Shown here: piece by piece, positions 32,622 through 38,678 of the stretch
How positions within the stretch are numbered: position 1 is the first letter of the stretch
Layout of the letters: the number at the start of each line of letters is the position of its first letter
NCBI GenBank assembly: GCA_035499655.1
Contig: DATJYL010000210.1
Span: forward strand, 1 to 38,678
Length of the DNA: 38,678 nt
Direction: 5' to 3'
DNA from: Pirellulales bacterium
GTDB taxonomy: Bacteria; Planctomycetota; Planctomycetia; Pirellulales; JADZDJ01
Made by a program: the position numbers and the translations under genes
The notes under the pieces: model-generated
Database searches by the model: none
The model's input: the letters and a program-made list of their open reading frames with translations, nothing else
What the model was told of the DNA's origin: nothing

Positions 32622-33196
32622 TTTGACGGAAATTCCGTTTTTCAATCCATCCTGCCAGCACTGGATTGTGGCCGACTGGCCCAGGCCAAAGAGGGCCAAA
32701 AACCGCGTTAAATCTGCATAAAAACCGCTCTTGACCGGTCCTGAAAATTGCCCTAATCTTCTCGCCTCACGACGGTCGATTAGGGCGGGACGACCAACAC
32801 TTTTCGTCCGGCGCATTCGGCCGCCAAGCAAGACACAGAATTTCGCATGATCCACTCGTGGATGGGTCTGCACCGGGATGGATGGCGGCACGGGCCGGTT
32901 TTATCCTGCGGACCAGCGGAGCGATTTCGGCAGCATGGATGCGGCCGAACGCTTCGATACACCGACCGACGACGTGCCACCAACACGTCCAGCCTGCAAG
33001 CGCCAAACGCGCGATCCAAAAAAACTGCACGGAGGCAATTCTTTCCCACCACGCGGCCATCTCGTCCTTCTAGCGCCGCGTCAACAACCTGCCGAATCGT
33101 CCAATCGCTCCCGGAAACGGATGGAGTCCTTTGCCCCCCTGGGACCCGGCCTTTCCGGGAGCTTTTTTGCGCGCGGCGTGAATGCAATGCCGCGAG
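32622..33196. other. Long intergenic region with two strong hairpins
   Basis: These 575 bp lie between the convergent pcm and DUF421 genes. There is no protein with recognisable features; frames on both strands are open because of the high GC. A perfect 9-bp stem lies at 32750-32758/32778-32786 (gccctaatc/gattagggc). An 11-bp stem with a T6 run on the + strand ends the region at 33107-33168. This layout is compatible with a + strand non-coding RNA or with a long 3' untranslated region of pcm. No RNase P, tmRNA or SRP RNA signature was found. Confidence 0.45.
33107..33168 (+). terminator. Terminator-like hairpin with T6 on the + strand
   Basis: gctcccggaaa (33107-33117) pairs perfectly with tttccgggagc (33152-33162), followed directly by six T. 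The 34-nt loop holds a second, smaller stem (gtcc/ggac). The strand of the T run shows that it ends a transcript coming from the pcm side. Confidence 0.7.
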
Positions 33197-33796
33197 TTAC
33201 GCGGGCTGGCTTTTCGGCGGCGGCGTGGTCAGTTTGCGAACTTCGTTCAGCACTTCTTCCAGCCGCATGACAATTTCTCCGTGGCGCATTTCGTCCGGGG
33301 CGGGCTTGCGGGCCACCAGCGAAATGGTGCCGCCTGGTTCCAGGATGGCCTGATCGACATCCTGGAGCGAACCAAAACCTTGCCGGCGGGCCGCAGCTTC
33401 CAATTCAGATTCGGTGATGAGCTCTTTCCGGAGCCGGTCGCGGCGGATTTTGCCGCCCGAGATCAACACGTCGGCATCGCCTTCGATCAGATGATCTAAT
33501 TTTTGATGGCCGTACAGGTACCACACGACTACATAATTCACCAGCAGCAGCGTGGCAGCGCCGACCAGGCCGCCGGTGACCGAATTATCGTCGCCGATAA
33601 TGGCGTTTTGCACCGTGTTGGAAAGAGTCAATAGAACGACCAGGTCGAAGGCGTTCAATTGCGCCAATTGCCGTTTGCCCGCCAAACGAACGCCCAATAT
33701 CAAAAACACGTAGACGACAATCGAACGCAGAATTTTTTCCGCGACCGGCAAAGCCAGATAAAACATATCGTGCCACATGCTGTCGGCTAAAAGCAT
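33197..33796 (-). CDS. DUF421 (YetF-like) membrane protein
   Basis: A 199-residue protein from the ATG at 33796, preceded by GGAG; the longer frame to 34000 overlaps the NAD synthetase gene and has no protein-like character. It has membrane helices in VAEKILRSIVVYVFLILGVRLAG, FDLVVLLTLSNTVQNAIIG and LVGAATLLLVNYVVVWYLYG. A cytoplasmic domain typical of DUF421 follows: GDADVLISGGKIRRDRLRKELITESELEAAARRQGFGSLQDVDQAILEPGGTISLV. The function of the family is unknown; in Bacillus members are linked to sporulation and stress. It lies 38 bp after the nadE stop and may share its transcript. Confidence 0.85.
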   Translation of the reverse strand: MLLADSMWHDMFYLALPVAEKILRSIVVYVFLILGVRLAGKRQLAQLNAFDLVVLLTLSNTVQNAIIGDDNSVTGGLVGAATLLLVNYVVVWYLYGHQKLDHLIEGDADVLISGGKIRRDRLRKELITESELEAAARRQGFGSLQDVDQAILEPGGTISLVARKPAPDEMRHGEIVMRLEEVLNEVRKLTTPPPKSQPA

Positions 33797-33834
33797 AAAA
33801 TGATCTCCGTCAACGAGGAGTAGAAGTTGCGGAA

Positions 33835-35835
33835 CTAGCGGAGTTTGGGTTTTAACACAAAGTCGCGCAGTTCGGCCAGTTCTCGTTCGTAGCCGCCCGA
33901 GAGAATCGGAAAACGGCACCAGGTTTTGGGGTCCAAGTTTTCGTCGTCCACGTGGAACGAAGGCGCGTAGCGTTCCCGCTTCCATTGATTGCGGCACCAC
34001 AAGCGGAAAAATCGTTCCACCCAGGCCAGCATTTGCTCGACCGTATATTGCGTGAACTGCGTGTGCATGAGCTTGTAGATTTCCATGGGGCTGTGCTTAT
34101 CGCGGATGGCGGCCCGCTCGATCCAATCGAGCACGTCGTAGGGCATTAAATCGGCTTCGTCGGTTTGGCCGGCTTCGGGCGGGCGGAGTTCCGCCGTGGG
34201 CGCTTGGACGTTGACGGCGTGCAAGGCCGGAAGGGGGCCAAAACCTTCGGGGCCGGTGGTTTCCAACCAACACAACCAGCGGCGCAAAAAGGCTTTGTCG
34301 ATGCCGGCAATGGGGCTGATGCCGCCGCTGGTGTCGCCATCCATCGTGGCATAACCCACGGCCGCCTCGGAGCGATTACTGGTCGAAGCCAACAGCGCGC
34401 CACGCAAATTCGCCAGGAGCCACACGCTGGGAGCCCGGGCCCGGGCCTGAATGTTCTGCAGCGCCAAATCGTCAGTTTTCCAATCTAAATTGCGGCTCAG
34501 TGCGCGTGACACCAGGCCGATGTAATCTTGCACAATGGGGTCGACGTCGAACCGGAAAAATTCCGCGCCAATGGCCTGGGCCACGCCGCGCGCCGCGTTG
34601 AGCGTGACTTCGCCGCTGTGGCGCGTGGACTGATACACGCAGGCCAGCAAGCGGCGCACCATTTCTGGTTCGTCGCCGGCCGTTTGAATATCGACAAAGT
34701 ATTGCAGCTTGGCCAGAAATGCTTCGCGGCCTAATTCCGCCACGCCAATTTTCACCAGCATCGCCACCAGGCAGGAAACAGCCGCCGAATCGGCTCCGCC
34801 GCTAATCGATACCACAAACCCGCGCAAACGGCTTTTGCGCATGTAATCGAACAGCGCCAGAGAAATGGCCCGGGTAAATTCTTCTTCCTTGACGTGGGGG
34901 CCGCTTTCCCAAGCGGCGCGCACCAGCGCCTGCGGCGCGGGATCACAATTCGGATAAGCAAACGGCACGTGAATGCAATCCTGGGCGTCGCCGGTCAATT
35001 CTGGCGTGAAGCTGCCAGTGCGAGCGCGGCTGAGCCGTGCCGCATCGACATCGACCAGGGCCGACGTCAAACCCCAATCGGCGAACGAGAAGCGCGGTCC
35101 CTGGGTGACCATTTTTCCGACCGAGGCAATCAAGGCGCCGCCGTCGTAAATGGCGCGGCCGGCCTCGTTGCCCACAAGGTTGGAATACACGTAATGCACG
35201 CCGAAAGCCCGCGAACCCTCCAGCACGAACCGCTCGCGGACGGCCATTTTGCCAAAGGCGAAATGGCTGGCGCTGGGGTTCAAAATAATATCGACCCCGC
35301 GCTGCGAGAGTTCCACACCCGGCCGGCCGGCGACCCACGCATCTTCGCAAATTTCGAAGCCCAGGCGCACGCCGCCACAATCGTAGTAAATATCGCCCAG
35401 CGGATATTCCTGTCCGTCGATGCTCACTTGCACCCGGCGGCCCAACGGCCAGGGCTTGAACCAGCGGGGCTCGTAATGAATTCCGTCGCCCGCTAAATAC
35501 CGCTTGGCCGTGAATCCGGCGATGCGGCCGTCGACTGCCAGGCAGGCCACATCGTACAGCGCGTTTTGATACAACAAAGGCAGGCCCAGCGAAACAACCA
35601 GGCCCTTGGTTTCGGGCAGCACTTCCTGCAACACCCGCCACGACATCCGCGGCACACCGTGCGAAAGAAAGGCATCTTCGCAGCCATAGCCGCTAATGCA
35701 CAACTCGGGCAAGCACAAAATGCTGACGCCTTGGCGACGGGCCTGGGCAATGGCGGCCAAAATATTCGCCCGATTGGCATCCCAAGCCAAGGGCGTTTGA
35801 TTCAGCACCGCCGCGCCGACGTGAAGAAGTTGCAT
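33835..35835 (-). CDS. nadE: Glutamine-dependent NAD+ synthetase
   Basis: Makes NAD+ from deamido-NAD+, ATP and glutamine. The 666-residue product has an N-terminal glutaminase (nitrilase) domain with the triad Glu44 (LPELCISGYG), Lys111 (FTAKRYLAGDG) and Cys163 (FEICEDAW). The C-terminal synthetase domain has the ATP-PP loop VSISGGADSAAVSCLVAML and the NAD-synthetase motif GALLASTSNRSEAAVGYATMDGDTSGGISPIAGIDKAFLRRWL, with a helical C-terminus. The length and two-domain plan match the large glutamine-hydrolysing form. Confidence 0.95.
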   Translation of the reverse strand: MQLLHVGAAVLNQTPLAWDANRANILAAIAQARRQGVSILCLPELCISGYGCEDAFLSHGVPRMSWRVLQEVLPETKGLVVSLGLPLLYQNALYDVACLAVDGRIAGFTAKRYLAGDGIHYEPRWFKPWPLGRRVQVSIDGQEYPLGDIYYDCGGVRLGFEICEDAWVAGRPGVELSQRGVDIILNPSASHFAFGKMAVRERFVLEGSRAFGVHYVYSNLVGNEAGRAIYDGGALIASVGKMVTQGPRFSFADWGLTSALVDVDAARLSRARTGSFTPELTGDAQDCIHVPFAYPNCDPAPQALVRAAWESGPHVKEEEFTRAISLALFDYMRKSRLRGFVVSISGGADSAAVSCLVAMLVKIGVAELGREAFLAKLQYFVDIQTAGDEPEMVRRLLACVYQSTRHSGEVTLNAARGVAQAIGAEFFRFDVDPIVQDYIGLVSRALSRNLDWKTDDLALQNIQARARAPSVWLLANLRGALLASTSNRSEAAVGYATMDGDTSGGISPIAGIDKAFLRRWLCWLETTGPEGFGPLPALHAVNVQAPTAELRPPEAGQTDEADLMPYDVLDWIERAAIRDKHSPMEIYKLMHTQFTQYTVEQMLAWVERFFRLWCRNQWKRERYAPSFHVDDENLDPKTWCRFPILSGGYERELAELRDFVLKPKLR

Positions 35836-35884
35836 GGCGCAAAGTAATAAGTTCGAAATGGAAATGCCGAAAGACGGGCTAAAA

Positions 35885-36127
35885 TTATTTCCGTTTTCGG
35901 CGACCAGCGCCGTTGGTGCCAGGCTGGAATTCGAGGTCCGTGACTAGCAGCAAATCGATCAAATTCAATGTGTCATCGGGCTGGCAGATCACCACGGTGC
36001 GGCCGCTTGGAACCGTTAAAATAAATTCGCGGCTCAGCACTGGAATTTCACGCCCGTCGGCCAAGTGCAGCACAAAGGGTCTAAATGGCCGAGATTCATA
36101 AACATTACGTAGCTGCTCAATCGTCAT
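35885..36127 (-). CDS. Small conserved protein of unknown function
   Basis: An 80-residue protein, MTIEQLRNVYESRPFRPFVLHLADGREIPVLSREFILTVPSGRTVVICQPDDTLNLIDLLLVTDLEFQPGT. This is the pattern of a family of small proteins common in Planctomycetota and other phyla (F.PF.I.LADGR.I.V..PEF....SGRTVVV). I chose ATG 36127, since the frame before it adds only eight residues. The function is unknown. Confidence 0.7.
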   Translation of the reverse strand: MTIEQLRNVYESRPFRPFVLHLADGREIPVLSREFILTVPSGRTVVICQPDDTLNLIDLLLVTDLEFQPGTNGAGRRKRK

Positions 36128-36212
36128 GTCTGAATACCATTTGGACAACACGCATTATAGCAACTCGCCGATCAACAAAAAACTGAGGCCTGATCACCGG
36201 CAGCAGGTCAAT

Positions 36213-38651
36213 TCATTTTCCGTCGCCGCTGAAGCGGTCGTCAAGCTGCCCACAGCCTTGTTGAATGTAATAGCTGACCAATTCGTTGCGCACGCCGCGA
36301 GACGATATTTGGCGCTGATCCCAGCGCATGGCCAGATCGGCATGCCGGGCGCGGTAACGTTCGATGTCCGCGCGCTGCTCGGGGGTAAGCTGACGCTGAT
36401 CGGGGGTGGCCGCCGCGTTTCCGTCGGGCGCCGGTTGTGAAGCGTCGACCGCGGGGGGCGGTCCGTTGGTAATGGCCTCATAGGCGGCTTGGAATTCGCG
36501 GCCGGCGCCGTAAGCCACGTCATCCAACGTTTCCACAACGGCCTGGGTTTTGGCGGCCGAAACCAAATCCATTTGCGCGCTGACGTTGGCGCTGGCCGCC
36601 AGGGCTTTGGCCAATAGCTCGTTGCCTTTGGACGCTTCCGCCACTTTTAGCCGCAAGGTTTGAAACAAATCGGGCGTGGGTCGCAGCACTTGTTTTTCCA
36701 TCAACTCGGCAAAATGGTCGTAAATGGCCTCTTGAACTTGACGCTGTGGGTCGTACAAGAGCTGGCTGCGCCCGACGATTTCCAGCCGGGACGAAAACAG
36801 CGCTCCCGTGGGCGACACGAAACCGTTGCCCAGCGATAAACCCAAGGTGGCGATATTTTCTTGCGTGTGGCCGCCGGAAGCGGTCTCGGTGATGGGGAAG
36901 AACACTTCGCGCGGCACGCCGGTCTGCTGGGCACACAACAGCAGTAATCCGGCACAATAGGTGTGGATTTTTTGTCCCCGCAAATCCACATTCTTCAAGT
37001 CTGCGATGCGGTCGGTGCGAAAGTTCAGGTCGAATTCCGCCGGATTGCCGATGATGGCCGCCGCCGCTTGTCCCATTTTTTGCGCGACCGCCGGATCAGG
37101 ATGGCGCAAGAACACGTAATTCAACGTGCGCTGCAGAAAAATATCGACATTGGTGGCGGGAATGCTGGCGCCACGTTCTTCCAAATCGACAACGACCATG
37201 CGTCGCTTGCCGTCGCTGGCGGTTTCCGTGGCAACCACGCCCACGTGCGTGAACAGCCCGGGCGATAAATCGGTGAATAAATTGTAGGGGGAAGGATTGC
37301 GCATGAGCAGCCAATCGCCGGGCTGCACTTCGAATTGTCCCAGGCGATACGTGTTGCCTTCCAGTCCGTGCAAATCGCGATCGGAAAGCCAGGCGAGCAA
37401 GGTTTCGGCCCGGCGCCGCTCCTCCGGTCTCCATTGCGATGGTTCAATTTTCAGTAATCGTTCGCGGAGCTTTCCGGCGGTGATGGCAGGAGCGGGGAGC
37501 GATGCATCCTGGCCGGGCCGGGGATCTTGCGGAAGTCCTAACGCGCGAATGGCTTCGGCCGCCGCTAAAACCAACGTAGGAGGCGTGGAATCGTCTTTGA
37601 TAAAATCGGCCAGGTCGTAAATCGAGCTAGCGGTTCCGGCCGCGGCCATCAGTTGAATGATTTTCAGTTTTTGTTCCGGCGATAGCGCGGCGGCGGAAGC
37701 AGGCGCCATATTCAGGCCGCTCGTGCTTATGCCGGCGGCGCCTTTCAGGCCGGCGGCATTCGGTCCACCGGGGCCATTCATGCCGCCGGCCATCATGGCG
37801 CGCATGGCTAAACGCCGCTGCATGGGAGACATTGCCGCGATTTGACTAGCTTGCATTTTCGCTGGGTTGGAATCGCCGTTGTTGGAATCGGCGGGCGTCG
37901 GGGAAGGATCGATTAAATCGACCGACATGACCTCGGCGCCGAGGTTGCTTTGCCGCTGGACCAGGAATTCCAGCAACCGCTGGCGCAGCGGGGAAATATC
38001 GGCAAATCGATCCGCCATATCGTCTAGAATGTCGATCAAATCGGCGTGCAAACGGCCGGAAAGATCAACCAGTTTCGCAGCGGCCAACAGGTAATTCCGC
38101 AGTGCGGCATGACGTTGATCGTTATCTGGCAGCGCGGCAAATTGAACGCGCGTGGCCAATAAGCTGTCGAGTTCTCGATCGATTTGTCCTTGTGCATCGA
38201 GCAACCGGCCCAAGATGTTCACTTGTTCCGGCGGAGGCTGCCCCGCCGCCACGCGGCCCCACAAGTTAATCCACTGCTCCACCGCGGCAGTGGCTTGACC
38301 CAGCGCGGCGGCGTCCAAAGTGTTAAACTCCTCCGCGGATTGTGGAACGCTTTCGTGAAAGCGCCGCAGCCACGGATTAAGTCCGTCAACTTCCGGCGGG
38401 GCCGGCGCATTGGGGTCAACCGGCTGAGCGCGTTCTTGCTGTTGCTGTTCCTGTTCCAGCATTCGCTCCAGGCGCGGATTCATCCGCATCAGGCGGCCTT
38501 GTGCCCAGATGCTTGGGCCACTTGCGATGAGCCAGATTGCCGCCAGCGCGGCGCCAAGAATTTTGCATCGGTAAGACACTTTCGGCTTGCAATGCTGCGC
38601 GCTAACCACGGCTTGGACTCGCGTAAATTCGGGAAATATCGATGCTTTCAA
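36213..38651 (-). CDS. Large exported protein with YiiX-like (permuted papain/NlpC-P60) hydrolase domain
   Basis: The open frame begins at a TTG (38651); a GTG at 38579 (residue 25) would give a cleaner signal peptide, VSYRCKILGAALAAIWLIASGPSIWAQ. An 812-residue product is therefore an upper limit. The N-terminal 400 residues are helical and of unknown role, with Gly/Ala/Met-rich stretches (MRAMMAGGMNGPGGPNAAGLKGAAG). At about 455-600 lies a hydrolase domain with VQPGDWLLMRN, a His in LFTHVGVVATE and a Cys in IHTYCAGLLLLCAQQTGV, in the order of the YiiX/YaeF C92 amidase family. The C-terminal part is helical and ends with a Gln/Asp-rich segment. It is likely periplasmic, acting on peptidoglycan or lipids. 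It is next to the right window edge but complete. Confidence 0.78.
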   Translation of the reverse strand: MKASIFPEFTRVQAVVSAQHCKPKVSYRCKILGAALAAIWLIASGPSIWAQGRLMRMNPRLERMLEQEQQQQERAQPVDPNAPAPPEVDGLNPWLRRFHESVPQSAEEFNTLDAAALGQATAAVEQWINLWGRVAAGQPPPEQVNILGRLLDAQGQIDRELDSLLATRVQFAALPDNDQRHAALRNYLLAAAKLVDLSGRLHADLIDILDDMADRFADISPLRQRLLEFLVQRQSNLGAEVMSVDLIDPSPTPADSNNGDSNPAKMQASQIAAMSPMQRRLAMRAMMAGGMNGPGGPNAAGLKGAAGISTSGLNMAPASAAALSPEQKLKIIQLMAAAGTASSIYDLADFIKDDSTPPTLVLAAAEAIRALGLPQDPRPGQDASLPAPAITAGKLRERLLKIEPSQWRPEERRRAETLLAWLSDRDLHGLEGNTYRLGQFEVQPGDWLLMRNPSPYNLFTDLSPGLFTHVGVVATETASDGKRRMVVVDLEERGASIPATNVDIFLQRTLNYVFLRHPDPAVAQKMGQAAAAIIGNPAEFDLNFRTDRIADLKNVDLRGQKIHTYCAGLLLLCAQQTGVPREVFFPITETASGGHTQENIATLGLSLGNGFVSPTGALFSSRLEIVGRSQLLYDPQRQVQEAIYDHFAELMEKQVLRPTPDLFQTLRLKVAEASKGNELLAKALAASANVSAQMDLVSAAKTQAVVETLDDVAYGAGREFQAAYEAITNGPPPAVDASQPAPDGNAAATPDQRQLTPEQRADIERYRARHADLAMRWDQRQISSRGVRNELVSYYIQQGCGQLDDRFSGDGK

Positions 38652-38678
38652 TCTTATTAACTATTAACTTGCTGTCGG

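Noticed and set aside
32767-33187. Protein genes on the - strand between pcm and the DUF421 gene (97 and 135 codons)
   Set aside because: The compositions are rich in Trp, Arg and Cys without recognisable domains, several frames are open at once because of high GC, and a + strand terminator overlaps them.
32622-33196. RNase P RNA, tmRNA or SRP RNA
   Set aside because: The conserved cores (GAGGAAAGTCC for RNase P, the tRNA-like ends of tmRNA, GTCCGGAAGGAAGCA for SRP RNA) were looked for on both strands and not found.

Overview
The window looks like a chromosomal segment of a Planctomycetota bacterium, probably close to Pirellulales. This rests on moderate-to-high GC, a membrane-bound Ser/Thr kinase with a DFN motif, long Ala/Pro-rich exported proteins of unknown function, and a large prenyltransferase-fold membrane protein. 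It is an inference from protein content, as no rRNA gene is present.

Layout. Positions 1-4492 hold the 3' end of hemA, scpB with an extreme acidic tail, a membrane-anchored hypothetical protein and a cysteine desulfurase. Positions 4493-10426 hold a replication block on the + strand: a dnaA-like gene without domain I, an AT-rich gap that may hold oriC, dnaN, a DUF721/DciA gene and gyrB. Positions 10427-17100 hold a compact CRISPR-Cas locus with type II-C gene content: a one-spacer array (+), then cas2, cas1 and an unusually long cas9, all on the - strand. Upstream of cas9 and divergent from it lie two tandem tracrRNA genes. Each has its own promoter, full-length anti-repeat, nexus hairpin and terminator. 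Between them sits a hicB antitoxin gene with a 24-codon remnant of hicA.

Positions 17100-21830 hold a periodic CCGTT array, a thioredoxin-like membrane protein, an exported protein, a Ser/Thr kinase and a small conserved protein. Positions 21862-26144 are a - strand operon for branched acyl-CoA catabolism: carboxyltransferase, AtuA-like protein, AtuA C-terminal-like protein and enoyl-CoA hydratase. Positions 26145-27870 form an AT-richer island with a PD-(D/E)XK-type protein and a DUF559 protein, bounded and split by copies of a palindromic repeat. Positions 27929-38651 hold a prenyltransferase-fold membrane protein, rpmG, recJ, pcm, a DUF421 protein, NAD+ synthetase, a small conserved protein and a large exported YiiX-like hydrolase.

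Main points of interest: (1) the twin tracrRNAs, with a compensatory nexus change, enclosing a broken HicBA module; (2) a one-spacer array flanked by degenerate inverted repeat copies; (3) a dispersed palindromic repeat inserted in frame into cas1, paralleled by a 7-bp minisatellite inserted in frame into the atuA-like gene; (4) a Cas9 of about 1402 residues with a Cys-containing HNH domain and Ala at the usual metal-ligand Asp; (5) a DnaA lacking domain I beside a DciA-type helicase-loader gene.
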